Source: Rhodobacter sp. (GTDB taxonomy: Bacteria; Pseudomonadota; Alphaproteobacteria; Rhodobacterales; Rhodobacteraceae). Taken from it: a stretch of 64,000 nt of DNA. The DNA is taken from the NCBI GenBank assembly GCA_020637595.1, contig JACKKE010000009.1:62001-126000 (forward strand), read 5' to 3'. Shown piece after piece: positions 46,054 through 54,901 of the stretch. Below the pieces are notes generated by a model, which saw nothing but the letters and a program-made list of their open reading frames with translations, had not been told where the DNA came from and searched no databases. Position 1 is the stretch's first letter, and each line of letters starts with the position of its first letter. A program made the position numbers and the translations under genes.

Positions 46054-47699
46054 GCGGTCAGGATCGCAACACAGCGGCGCAGCGCGTCCTCGAGCCGGTT
46101 CAGATCGCGCCGCGCGGCGATCCGCACGGGCTGCGCGGCCCCGGGATCGCTGGCGACGACGGTCAGGGCCTGAAGCAACGGCCAATAGGGCAGGGGCAGC
46201 GCCGGGTCGGGGGTGAAGCGGTCGCCATAGGTATAGCTCAGCGGCACAAGGATCCGCGCGAGTGGCAGCAGCACCGTATCCAGCCCCTCGGCCTTGTCCG
46301 CCTCGAACAGCCGGGCGACGCCGGTTTCGACGGTTTCTGCCAAGGCGAGAGCCGGGCGCAGGTCCAGCGCAGCGGGCAGCGCGCGGGCGATCCCGGCCAG
46401 CCGCGCGCGCAACTCGGCCATCAGTGCATCGAACCGCAGGGGCGGCAGATCGGCGTGCAGCAGCTCTTCCAGCGCATGTTGGCAGATCTGCGTATCGCGG
46501 GCCAAAAGCGCGGGGTCGATCTTGTCGAGGGTGTCATGCTCGGTGTGCCACCAATAGCCGCAGGGCGGGCCCCAGGGCGGATCCTCGGCCGGCAATTCGC
46601 TGACGAGGCCGAACATCGACGGGATGCCCACCCCCCAGAACGACATGTCGCAGTTGCGCTGCTGGCGCGCGCCGATCAGCTCTTGCCCGGTCACGGCCCG
46701 CACCGCCCGCGCGGCAACGCCCTGCAGCTCGGCGGGGCTGGCGACGTTGGCCAGGACGCTGGCGCCCTGTGCACCGATGGAATCGATGTTCAGATTGGCG
46801 ATGCAGTTCGTCTCGAGCTCATGCCAGTTGCGATCCACATACGAGGCCGAGCCCGCATAGCGCCCGTGCGAATGCCCCGACCAGACGTAAAACCGCAGGC
46901 CCCGTTTCCACTGGTCGCGCCCGGCCAGCAGCACGCGGGCCAGTTCCAGCATCCCGGCCTGGGCGGTGCCGTTGTCCATGACGCCTTCGAACCAGGTATC
47001 GTGGTGGCCGGTGACCATGACGTAATGATCGGGCGAGAAGCCGGGGCGCGCGGGGGCCCGGGCCTCGGCGATCAAGGTGGGAATATCGCGCCAGCCGGTT
47101 TCCACCGTGGCGTGGAGCGTCACCTCGGTCAGCCCTGCCGCCAGCATCTCGCGCAGGCGGGCGCCATCGGCATCGGAAATGGTGATCGTCGCCGCGCGCG
47201 GCAGACGGTCCAGGCTGCGGCTGTCGGGGCTGCCCCAGACGGGCGAGATGTCCATCTGGTGCAAATGCTCATGCGGACTGACATGGATCACCCCCGCAGC
47301 CCCCGCCCGGCCATAGCGGTCGGCGGCGGCAGGCGTGGCGATGCTGTCGACCAGGACGATCCGCCCCGTCAGATCGCCCGCCGCCCCCCGGCCGGGATCG
47401 GCCACCGTCGCGGTCAGGCCACCGGCCGGGGTCGAGGGGGCGTGGGAATGGGTGATCGCCGGGATGCGCTGGTTCCCGGCGATCAGCCAGGCCTCGCCGG
47501 GCAGGCTGATAAAGCCGTGCTCGGCCTCGATGCGGGTGGCAAAGCCGATCTCGCGAAAGGCGGCTTCGACATGGCGCAGGCTCTCGCGCTCTTCCGCGCT
47601 GCCCGACAGCTTGACCCATCCCGCCAGCGCGCGCAGATGGGCCATCAGGCGCCCCTGATCCACTCGGGTTGCCGCTGTCATCGCTGTCTCCTGCGCCAT
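46050..47699 (-). CDS. M28-family metallopeptidase
   Basis: 549 aa zinc aminopeptidase-like protein. Zinc-site segments: VTGHHDTWFEGVMDNGTAQAG (first ligands), and WWHTEHDTLDKIDP towards the end. An inserted PA-like domain (about 100-170) precedes the catalytic part. No clear signal peptide, so probably cytoplasmic, unlike most secreted M28 enzymes. GGAGAC precedes the ATG at 47699; a second ATG six codons in is possible. Pairs with the M20 enzyme downstream. Confidence 0.83.
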   Translation of the reverse strand: MAQETAMTAATRVDQGRLMAHLRALAGWVKLSGSAEERESLRHVEAAFREIGFATRIEAEHGFISLPGEAWLIAGNQRIPAITHSHAPSTPAGGLTATVADPGRGAAGDLTGRIVLVDSIATPAAADRYGRAGAAGVIHVSPHEHLHQMDISPVWGSPDSRSLDRLPRAATITISDADGARLREMLAAGLTEVTLHATVETGWRDIPTLIAEARAPARPGFSPDHYVMVTGHHDTWFEGVMDNGTAQAGMLELARVLLAGRDQWKRGLRFYVWSGHSHGRYAGSASYVDRNWHELETNCIANLNIDSIGAQGASVLANVASPAELQGVAARAVRAVTGQELIGARQQRNCDMSFWGVGIPSMFGLVSELPAEDPPWGPPCGYWWHTEHDTLDKIDPALLARDTQICQHALEELLHADLPPLRFDALMAELRARLAGIARALPAALDLRPALALAETVETGVARLFEADKAEGLDTVLLPLARILVPLSYTYGDRFTPDPALPLPYWPLLQALTVVASDPGAAQPVRIAARRDLNRLEDALRRCVAILTA

Positions 47700-47717
47700 G
47701 TCTGTCTCCTTGTGCGC

Positions 47718-48824
47718 TCAGGCCCGGAAGGCGCGGGCGCGGGCGATGTCGGCCTCGAAGTCGATGGCGTTCATCGCCTCGACAAAGCTGGCATCGAAGT
47801 AATCCGAGGCCGGTTTCGGCGCGTTCGCATCCGCCGACAGGCCCAGCAGGTCGCGCAGCAGCTCGATGTCCGAGGCGGCGGCGCTACCCAGGGGTTCGGT
47901 CCGCTGGAACACCCGCTGGTCAAAGCGCATGAACTGCTTGCGCGCCTCGAACCGCATCCGGTCGATGCGCAGCGCCTCGGTCCGTTCGACCCCCGAGGGG
48001 ACGGATTCCGGGTAGAGGCTGAAATGCAGCTTGGCCAGTTCCTCGGGATCGGCGGCGGCCATGTAGACCAGCGACCGGGCCAGCGCGCGGGCCATGCCGG
48101 TCACCACCTCGGGGCGGTTCTCGATGGTGTCGAGCGAGGCGTTGGTGACATGCGAGAAGCCGATGCTGGGCAGCGGGGCCGGGCGGAAATAGCGCATCTG
48201 CTGGCCGAGGATCTCGAAATCCGCGAACGAGGTGTCAAAGGACAGCATCGCGTCGATACGCCCGCGCTGCAGCGCGTCCAGCGCCGGCGCGCCCAGCCCC
48301 ACGGCCAGGTATTCGACATCCGCGTTCGGATCGAGCCCGGCCTGTGCGACGATGGCATGGGCCAGGATATCGGGCGTGCCGCCCACGCTGGCGATGCCGA
48401 TGGTCTTGCCCCGCAGGTCGGCGATGCTCTGGATCGGCGAATCCGCCGCCACGCCCAGGCTGAAGATGTTGTCGACGATCTGGCAGATGAAGGCCTTGAT
48501 CGGCACGCCGTTTTCCACCGCGCTGATCGTGCCGCCGCCGCCATGCGTCGAGAAATCGGCCTGCCCGGCATAGACCAGGTTGCTGGCCGCGCTGGCGCCG
48601 CCGATCAGCACGATCTCCACGTCCAGTCCCTCGTCCTCATAAAGGCCGAAGCCCTTGGGGATCGACGAGAAGAAGCCCAGATCCGAGCCCCCGATCGAGG
48701 GCACGCCAAAGGCGAGCGACACCTGCTGGCGGCTCTGCGCCAGCGCCGGCGCTGCCAGCGAGCCGAGCGCGAGGCCCGCGGTCCCGGCGAGGAACGTGCG
48801 GCGGGTGGGATGGGTAAAGGACAT
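47718..48824 (-). CDS. NitT/TauT-type ABC substrate-binding protein (NMT1/SsuA-like)
   Basis: 368 aa. Tat signal: TRRTFLAGTAGLALGSLAA with cleavage after ALA near residue 29. Mature part: VSLAFGVPSIGGSDLGFFSSIPKG, GLYEDEGLDVEIVLIGGASAA and DLRGKTIGIASVGGTPD are characteristic of the NMT1/THI5-like class. It follows permease and ATPase genes and precedes the two peptidases. Ligands of this class range from sulfonates to pyrimidines and aromatic acids. Confidence 0.88.
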   Translation of the reverse strand: MSFTHPTRRTFLAGTAGLALGSLAAPALAQSRQQVSLAFGVPSIGGSDLGFFSSIPKGFGLYEDEGLDVEIVLIGGASAASNLVYAGQADFSTHGGGGTISAVENGVPIKAFICQIVDNIFSLGVAADSPIQSIADLRGKTIGIASVGGTPDILAHAIVAQAGLDPNADVEYLAVGLGAPALDALQRGRIDAMLSFDTSFADFEILGQQMRYFRPAPLPSIGFSHVTNASLDTIENRPEVVTGMARALARSLVYMAAADPEELAKLHFSLYPESVPSGVERTEALRIDRMRFEARKQFMRFDQRVFQRTEPLGSAAASDIELLRDLLGLSADANAPKPASDYFDASFVEAMNAIDFEADIARARAFRA

Positions 48825-48850
48825 GACCGGTTCTCCCTTGTTGGATGCGA

Positions 48851-49642
48851 TTACAGGCCCGACCCCAGCGACTCGCTGTCGGTGGCCCAGAACAGCAGGC
48901 GTCTGCGCACGGCCTGCAACGTGTAGTGAAAGACCAGCCCCACCCCCGCCAGCACCGTGACCGAAGCAAAGACCCCGGTGGTGTCGAGCTGGTTCGACTG
49001 GTTGACGATCAGATACCCCATGCCCCGGTTCGAGCCGACGAACTCGGCCACGATCACCGAGAGCATGGCGAAGATCAGCGCGATGTTGGCACCGGCGAAG
49101 ATGAAGGGCAGCGAGGCCGGCAACTTGATCTTGAAGAAGATCTGTAACGGCGAGGCCCCCAGCGACTGCATCAGCCGCACCTGCTCGCGGTCGATGGCCG
49201 CAAGCCCGTGCGAGACATTCAGGAACACCGGGAAAAAGGCGGTGAAGACCCCCAGCACCACCTTCGAGGTGATGCCGAAGCCGAACCAGACGATGACCAT
49301 CGGCGCCAGCGCGATCCGCGGGGCGGATTGCAGCGCGATCAGGATCGGGGAAAAGGTGCGCTCGACCAGCCGGACCTCGGCGGTCAGGGTGCCCATCGCG
49401 ATGCCCAGCACCAGCGCGACGAAAAACGCGATGACCGTGGCCAGCAGCGTATAGCCCAGATGCACCCGGTAAAGGTCGGCGTTGCGCATCAGCGCCCTTG
49501 CCACATCGGAGGGCGGCGGGACCAGAAAGGCCGGGATCTGGAAATAGCGCACGATCCCTTCCCACAGCAGCAGCGTGACGGCGATCGAACCCAGGGCAAA
49601 GAGGACATCGCCCAACCGTTCCCGGGTGATGAGACTGTTCAT
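48851..49642 (-). CDS. NitT/TauT-type ABC permease
   Basis: 263 aa with about six membrane helices. The cytoplasmic coupling loop LMQSLGASPLQIFFKIKLPASLPFIFAG matches the EAA motif of BPD-type permeases. Start at the ATG at 49642 behind AGGAGCC; upstream codons overlap the ATPase gene. Partner of the ATPase upstream and the binding protein downstream. Confidence 0.9.
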   Translation of the reverse strand: MNSLITRERLGDVLFALGSIAVTLLLWEGIVRYFQIPAFLVPPPSDVARALMRNADLYRVHLGYTLLATVIAFFVALVLGIAMGTLTAEVRLVERTFSPILIALQSAPRIALAPMVIVWFGFGITSKVVLGVFTAFFPVFLNVSHGLAAIDREQVRLMQSLGASPLQIFFKIKLPASLPFIFAGANIALIFAMLSVIVAEFVGSNRGMGYLIVNQSNQLDTTGVFASVTVLAGVGLVFHYTLQAVRRRLLFWATDSESLGSGL

Positions 49643-49652
49643 GGCCGGCTCC

Positions 49653-50447
49653 TCAGGGTTGCGCGCCGCGTTCGGGCTGGTCGAGCAGCCCGCGGATGTG
49701 GCTGACAATGCGCCCGAACTCGGGGTTGCCGGTCAGATCGAGCCCGCGCTCGCCCAGCTCGACGGGGATGATCTCGCGCACCCGGCCGGGGCGGGCGGAC
49801 ATGACGATGACCTTGGTGCTCAACATCACCGCTTCGGGGATGTTGTGGGTGACAAAGACGATGGTCATCTTCTGCGCGCGCCAGATACGCAGCAGTTCGA
49901 CGTTCATTTCGTCGCGGGTCATCGCGTCGAGCGCCGCAAAGGGTTCGTCCATCAGCAAGAGGCGGCTGTCATAGACCAGCGTCCGCGCGATCGAGGCGCG
50001 TTGCTGCATCCCGCCCGACAATTCGCTGGGATAGGCGTTCTCGAACCCTTTCAGGCCGACCATCTCCAGCAGCTGATAGGCCTTGTCGACATAGGCCTGT
50101 TTCGGGCGCAGCTTCTTGACCTCGATGGGCAGGGTGACGTTGTCGATCACCTTGCGCCAGGGCAGCAGCACGGGGCGCTGGAATACCAGCCCGACGCGGT
50201 CGTCAGGCCCGGTGATGGGGCGCGATTCCAGCACCACTTCGCCGGTCGTCGGGGCCAGCAGCCCGGCCAGGATATTCAGCAGCGTCGACTTTCCGCAGCC
50301 GCTGGGGCCAACGATCGAGACGAACTCATGCGCACCGATGTCGAACGACGACGGGGTCAGGGCGACCGTCGTTCCCTTGCTGAGTGTCCGGTAGGTCTTG
50401 GACACTTCGCGGATGGACAGGAATGCCTCGCTGTCGCCGTCTGCCAT
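49653..50447 (-). CDS. NitT/TauT-type ABC ATPase
   Basis: 264 aa. Walker A GPSGCGKST, signature LSGGMQQRASIART, Walker B LLLMDEPFAALD, and a switch His in IVFVTHNIPEAV. The close spacing with the permease gene (10 bases) shows one operon. It is the first gene of the minus-strand group and is divergent from the acyl-CoA dehydrogenase operon across a 637-base gap. Confidence 0.92.
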   Translation of the reverse strand: MADGDSEAFLSIREVSKTYRTLSKGTTVALTPSSFDIGAHEFVSIVGPSGCGKSTLLNILAGLLAPTTGEVVLESRPITGPDDRVGLVFQRPVLLPWRKVIDNVTLPIEVKKLRPKQAYVDKAYQLLEMVGLKGFENAYPSELSGGMQQRASIARTLVYDSRLLLMDEPFAALDAMTRDEMNVELLRIWRAQKMTIVFVTHNIPEAVMLSTKVIVMSARPGRVREIIPVELGERGLDLTGNPEFGRIVSHIRGLLDQPERGAQP

Positions 50448-50540
50448 CGGACCCCTCGTCTGCCTGGTATCTGCACTGTGGTGGTGTCAGTTCAGCGAAG
50501 GCTAGCCAGATTTGTGAGTAACTAAAACGGAAATCTCAGC

Positions 50541-50572
50541 GCCATTGATTAACCGTATTGTTAATCAATGGC
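50541..50572. promoter_or_regulatory. Long perfect inverted repeat (candidate operator)
   Basis: Arms GCCATTGATTAAC and GTTAATCAATGGC, 13 bases each and exactly complementary, around a six-base centre (CGTATT). It lies about 95 bases upstream of the ABC ATPase start. Very AT-rich for this genome, it looks like a binding site for a dimeric regulator; it could also form a hairpin. Confidence 0.6.
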
Positions 50573-50865
50573 AGGTGGAGCATCGGACGCCCGTGCGCTT
50601 CGCGCTTGTCTTTCAAGATGGTTCGCCGCGCCCTCTCGTGGCGGGCTATCGCCTCGATCTCCCTGTGGACGGCGCGACTGGCCCTGCGCTATCGGATGAC
50701 CTCCGGGCGCCGGACTGTCTGATCGCCCAGCGTCCCGGGGTCTGCCAATCCGTCCCCTGCCCAACAGGACGCCGCGGCACTGGCGCCGGCGGGTGATCGT
50801 TGCGTTGGCCTGTCCCTGATCCGGAAAGCACCGGACATCTCCACTATGGCGCGGATCGTCGTATC

Positions 50866-50881
50866 TTTCACACTTGTGAAA
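50866..50881. promoter_or_regulatory. Palindromic operator candidate TTTCACA-CT-TGTGAAA
   Basis: Perfect 16-base palindrome located about 200 bases before the acyl-CoA dehydrogenase start at 51085. A plausible site for a TetR, MarR or GntR-type regulator of the operon that follows. No regulator gene of those families lies adjacent. Confidence 0.55.
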
Positions 50882-51084
50882 CTGCTTTCCCAGAATGCGA
50901 TAGGTTTTGACTTTCGCCCCCAAAGCCCGGTTCCTAGGGGCAGGAGAGCGCGCGGACGACATGTCCCGCCCGGGAGGATTGCAAGACAACGACGCGCGTT
51001 CGCACGCGGTGCGACGGCGGTCATGTGTTGCCCGACCGGCGGGGGAGGTGTCCGAGGCGCCCAGATGCACCCGACGGAACCGCC

Positions 51085-52176
51085 ATGCCGATCATCCTTC
51101 TGGACGACCCCGACTCGACCCTCGCCATGCTGCGCGACAGTGTGGCCACGCTTGGCGCCCGCGCCGATGGCGCCGCCACCTTTCGCCGGCGTCGCGCTGC
51201 GGCGGTCGATCTCGACCCCGAAACCTGGGCGAGTATGGCCGCGGCTGGCTGGGCCGGGCTGGTTCTGCCCGAGGCCGCAGGCGGCATGGGATTGGGGGCG
51301 GCGGAACTCGTCGCCCTGGCCGAGGCGCTGGGCCGTGCGCTGCTGACCGAGCCCTTCTCGACGCTCGCGGTGTTTCCCAGCGTGCTGCTGGGCGCGCTCG
51401 ATGCCGATATCGACGCGCTGGCCGAGGCGCTGATCGGCGGTGCGGTGCTGCCGGTTCTCTGGCAGGGGCTGCGCGGCGAGGTCCGGCCGCTGGCGCTTGC
51501 CGACGGGCGGCTGACCGGAGAGGCACATCTCGTGCCCGGGGCGCAATCGGCCCAGGTTTTCCTCGTCCTGGCCGAAGAGGCCGGCGAACCGGTGCTGGTT
51601 TCGGTCGAAGCCGCCAGCGCCGGGCTGCGTGTCCACAGCCGGCCGGGAATCGACGGGGCGACGCTGGGATCGGTTGTCCTGCACGATGCGGTCGCCGGTC
51701 CGGTCCTTGCCCGGGGGGCTGCGGTGACGGACGCCTTTGACCAGGCGATCCGCATGACCCGCCTGGCGCTGGCCGCGGAACTGGCCGGCATCGCCTCGCG
51801 GGCACTGGAGATCACCGTCGACTATACCTCGAACCGGGTGCAGTTCGCCAAGACGATCGCCAGTTTCCAGGCGGTCCAGCACCGGCTGGTCGACATGTGG
51901 GCCGAGGCCGAATTCGCCTGCTCGTCCGTTGCCAATGCGGCCACGCTGGCCGATCAGCCCGCCGCCTTCGCGCAGGCCGTTCTGGCGGCCAAGGCGCGGG
52001 CGGGCGATGCCGCCACCGCGATCACCCGCAAGGCGGTGCATCTGCATGGTGCGATGGGCTTCACCGACCAATGCGACATCGGCCTGTATCTGAAGCGCGC
52101 GATCGCCCTGAACGCGACGTTGGGTCAACCCGAAGAGTTGAGACTGGCGTTCCTCGACGCCGAACGTGCCGCCTGA
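51085..52176 (+). CDS. Acyl-CoA dehydrogenase, subunit of a probable heteromeric pair (1)
   Basis: 363 aa FAD flavoprotein. Visible: GWAGLVLPEAAGGMGLGAAELVAL, RVQFAKTIASFQAVQHRLVDMWAEA and LHGAMGFTDQCDIGLYLKRA. It lacks the GGSNEIQRNI-type tail seen in the second dehydrogenase, and its middle barrel is short on conserved substrate motifs. That is typical of one half of an alpha2-beta2 acyl-CoA dehydrogenase. Start at the ATG at 51085 after ACGGAAC. An enoyl-CoA hydratase and the second dehydrogenase follow. Confidence 0.82.
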   Translation: MPIILLDDPDSTLAMLRDSVATLGARADGAATFRRRRAAAVDLDPETWASMAAAGWAGLVLPEAAGGMGLGAAELVALAEALGRALLTEPFSTLAVFPSVLLGALDADIDALAEALIGGAVLPVLWQGLRGEVRPLALADGRLTGEAHLVPGAQSAQVFLVLAEEAGEPVLVSVEAASAGLRVHSRPGIDGATLGSVVLHDAVAGPVLARGAAVTDAFDQAIRMTRLALAAELAGIASRALEITVDYTSNRVQFAKTIASFQAVQHRLVDMWAEAEFACSSVANAATLADQPAAFAQAVLAAKARAGDAATAITRKAVHLHGAMGFTDQCDIGLYLKRAIALNATLGQPEELRLAFLDAERAA

Positions 52177-52188
52177 AAGGACCAAGGA

Positions 52189-52968
52189 ATGCGTAACGAG
52201 CTGATCAAGACCGAGATCACCGACCACGTCGCCGTCGTCACGATGGATGCCCCCCCGGTGAATGCGCAGTCGCGCGCCTTCGTGGAAGAGCTGATCGAGG
52301 TGTTCGACGAACTGAACGAAACCCCCGGTGTGCGCTGCGTCGTCCTGACCGGCAACGGCAAGTGCTTTTCGGCCGGCGCGGATCTGAAGTCGCGCGGCAA
52401 GGTGGGGCAGGGGCAGCCCGGCGACACCAACCGCCACCTGCGCCGCACCCGAGAGGTGGGCTTTGTCATCCTGGAAATGAACATCCCGGTGATCGCCGCC
52501 GTCAACGGCCCGGCGCTGGGCGCGGGGATGGGGCTGGCGATCTGTTCGGACATGATCGTCGCCTCGACCAACGCGGTCTTCGGCCTGCCCGAGATCGACA
52601 TCGGCCTGATGGGCGGTGTGCGCCACACGATGCGTGTGTTCCCGATGTCGCTGACCCGTCGCATGGTGCTGACAGGCTGGCGCGTGCCCGCCGCCGAACT
52701 CTATCGCCGCGGCCTGATCGAGGCCTGCGTGGCGCCCGAAGACCTGATGGCCACGGCGATGGATATCGCCCGCCAGATTGCCTCGAAGAGTCCCGCCGCG
52801 GTGCGGCTGGCCAAGCGCGCGCTCAACACCGTCGAGACGATGGGCCTGAAGGACGGCTACCGCTTCGAGCAGAACCTGACCGTCGAGCTGACCCGCCATC
52901 CCGATGGCAAGGAAGCGATGCAGGCCTTCCTCGAGAAGCGCCCGCCGGTGTTCCGGGACGATCTGTGA
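52189..52968 (+). CDS. Enoyl-CoA hydratase/isomerase family protein
   Basis: 259 aa crotonase fold. Oxyanion-hole segments CFSAGADLKSR and PALGAGMGLAICSD; the catalytic region FGLPEIDIGLMGG retains one Glu (PEIDIG). The C-terminus AFLEKRPPVFRDDL is standard. Its stop overlaps the next ATG (TGATG). It would hydrate the product of the dehydrogenase pair. Confidence 0.88.
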   Translation: MRNELIKTEITDHVAVVTMDAPPVNAQSRAFVEELIEVFDELNETPGVRCVVLTGNGKCFSAGADLKSRGKVGQGQPGDTNRHLRRTREVGFVILEMNIPVIAAVNGPALGAGMGLAICSDMIVASTNAVFGLPEIDIGLMGGVRHTMRVFPMSLTRRMVLTGWRVPAAELYRRGLIEACVAPEDLMATAMDIARQIASKSPAAVRLAKRALNTVETMGLKDGYRFEQNLTVELTRHPDGKEAMQAFLEKRPPVFRDDL

Positions 52969-54137
52969 TGCATCCCGAGCAGCAGGACTGGAACGCCCTC
53001 TCGGACGAGGACTTCCGGGCGATCTTTCGCGACTGGGTGGATGCCAATTGCCCGGCCCACCTGCGCTTCATGCGCAAGCAGCGCCCCGTCTTTGACGAGG
53101 TGGCCGAATGGTATCATGCGCTCGCCCGCAAGGGCTGGCTGTCGCCTGTCTGGCCGCAGGAATGGGGCGGGATGGGCCTCAATGCCGCCAAGCACATCGT
53201 CTATGTCGAGGAATGGGCCAGGCTGGGCTGCCCGCGCATCCCCGACCACGGTATCGGCCTGACCGGCCCGCTGCTGATCGAGTTCGGCACGCCCGAGCAA
53301 AAGGACTTCTTTCTGCCGCGCATCCTGTCGGGTGAACACGTCTGGTGCCAGGGCTATTCGGAACCGAACGCGGGGTCCGACCTCGCCAGCCTGCGCACCT
53401 CGGCGGTGCGCGAGGGCGACGAGTTCGTCATCAACGGGCAAAAGATCTGGACCACGCTGGCGCATTGCGCGAACTGGATCCTGCTGTTGGCGCGCACCGA
53501 CAAGGACGCGCCCAAGCCGCAGAACGGCATCACCGTGTTGCTGGTCGATCTGACCTCGCCCGGTGTTGTTGTCCGGCCGATCCCGAACCTGCGCGAAGAG
53601 GCCGATTTCTGCGAGGTCTTCCTTGACGATGTGCGGGTGCCGGCCAAGAACGTGGTTGGGCAGGTCAACGGTGGCTGGGCGCTGGCCAAGGCCGTGCTGG
53701 GGCATGAGCGGATCTTTCTGGGCGCGCCTTCACGGCCGGAATACGCCCTGACCCGGCTGGAAATGCTGGCCGAGGATCGCGGGGCCTTCGACGATCCGGC
53801 CTTTCGCTCGCGCTACGCAAAGCTCCGGCTCGATCTCTATGACCTCGGCTCGGCCTTTGAACGTTTCGCCAAGGTGTTGCGCGAGGGGGGCACGCTGGGG
53901 GCCGATGTATCGGTGCTCAAGCTGTTCTGCTCGGAGCTGTATCAGCGCATCACCGAAGAAACCCTGGCCGTCGCCGGTGAAGAGGCGAGATTCTACGATG
54001 ACCTGCCCGTCGGCAGCGGCCATGTGGACGCGATGAACCTGTTTCTCGATGCCCGCGCGCCGGCGATCTTTGGCGGATCGAACGAGATCCAGCGGAACAT
54101 CCTGTCCAAGGCCGTCCTCGGCCTGCCGTCGCGGTGA
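52968..54137 (+). CDS. Acyl-CoA dehydrogenase, subunit of a probable heteromeric pair (2)
   Basis: 389 aa. Motifs: WPQEWGGMGLNAAKHIVYVEEW, GYSEPNAGSDLASLRTSA, GQKIWTTLAHCANWILLLART and the C-terminal FGGSNEIQRNILSKAVLGLPSR. The N-terminal half and these segments match the FadE-type subunits that work with a second subunit on ring-bearing or branched acyl-CoAs. Translationally coupled with the hydratase upstream. Followed by the Liv transporter genes. Confidence 0.87.
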   Translation: MHPEQQDWNALSDEDFRAIFRDWVDANCPAHLRFMRKQRPVFDEVAEWYHALARKGWLSPVWPQEWGGMGLNAAKHIVYVEEWARLGCPRIPDHGIGLTGPLLIEFGTPEQKDFFLPRILSGEHVWCQGYSEPNAGSDLASLRTSAVREGDEFVINGQKIWTTLAHCANWILLLARTDKDAPKPQNGITVLLVDLTSPGVVVRPIPNLREEADFCEVFLDDVRVPAKNVVGQVNGGWALAKAVLGHERIFLGAPSRPEYALTRLEMLAEDRGAFDDPAFRSRYAKLRLDLYDLGSAFERFAKVLREGGTLGADVSVLKLFCSELYQRITEETLAVAGEEARFYDDLPVGSGHVDAMNLFLDARAPAIFGGSNEIQRNILSKAVLGLPSR

Positions 54138-54142
54138 GTGCC

Positions 54143-54901
54143 ATGACGCAATCCGACTATGCCCTAGAAGCGCGGAACCTGTCGAAAAGCTTTGGCGGGT
54201 TCCACGCCGTCAAGACCGTAAACCTCAAGGTCCGGCGCGGGTCGATCCACGCGTTGATCGGCCCCAACGGCGCCGGCAAGACCACCTGCTTCAACCTGCT
54301 GACCAAGACCCTGACCCCGACCGAGGGGCAGGTGCTGCTGGACGGGCAGGACATCACCGGGCTGCGCAGTGCGCAGGTGGCGCGGATGGGCCTGGTGCGC
54401 TCGTTCCAGATCTCGGCCACCTTCCCGCATCTGACCTGTCTGGAAAACGTGCGCGTCGCGTTGCAGTCGAACCACGGCACGGCGTTCAAGTTCTGGCGCT
54501 CGCTCCGGGCGGTCGAGGGGCTGAACGCCCGGGCACGGGCACTGCTGGAACAGGTCGGCCTGGCGGGGCGCGAGGACACGCTGGCGACCGAGCTGTCCTA
54601 TGGCAAGAAACGCGCGCTGGAGATCGCCACGACACTGGCGCTGGACCCCAAGGTGATGCTGCTCGATGAACCCACCGCCGGCATGGGGCACGAGGATGTC
54701 GAGCCGATCACCGACCTGATCCGGCAGGTATCGGCCGGTCGCACGATCCTGATCGTCGAACACAACCTGTCGGTGGTCTCCAGCCTGTGCGAGCGGATCA
54801 CCGTCTTGCAGCATGGCGAGGTTCTGACCGAAGGCACCTATGACGCGGTCTCGAACGACCCCGAGGTGATCACCGCCTACATGGGAGGCGTCGATGACTG
54901 A
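54143..54901 (+). CDS. LivG-type ABC ATPase (second Liv set)
   Basis: 252 aa. Walker A GPNGAGKTT, VRSFQISATFPHLTCLENV, the signature LSYGKKRALEIATTLA, Walker B MLLDEPTAGMG and IVEHNLSVVSSL. I prefer the ATG at 54143; a GTG at 54134 that overlaps the dehydrogenase stop would add three residues. Overlaps LivF by eight bases. Intact, unlike the first Liv set. Confidence 0.92.
   Translation: MTQSDYALEARNLSKSFGGFHAVKTVNLKVRRGSIHALIGPNGAGKTTCFNLLTKTLTPTEGQVLLDGQDITGLRSAQVARMGLVRSFQISATFPHLTCLENVRVALQSNHGTAFKFWRSLRAVEGLNARARALLEQVGLAGREDTLATELSYGKKRALEIATTLALDPKVMLLDEPTAGMGHEDVEPITDLIRQVSAGRTILIVEHNLSVVSSLCERITVLQHGEVLTEGTYDAVSNDPEVITAYMGGVDD

Larger units (their letters stand above)
50448..51084. 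promoter_or_regulatory. Long divergent intergenic region with two palindromes
   Basis: 637 bases between the ABC ATPase (minus) and the acyl-CoA dehydrogenase (plus). I see no convincing gene: the open frames here are Arg/Pro-rich, without homology that I recognise. It contains two strong palindromes, listed separately (50541-50572 and 50866-50881), each in an AT-rich patch, so it likely carries separate promoters for the two operons. Confidence 0.6.

Noticed and set aside
50545..50796. A plus-strand open frame of 83 codons in the same gap
   Set aside because: Starts inside the inverted repeat, no ribosome binding site, no recognisable domain.
50561..51070. A minus-strand open frame of about 170 codons in the long divergent gap
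   Set aside because: Arg, Ser and Pro-rich without family resemblance, and it crosses both candidate operators.
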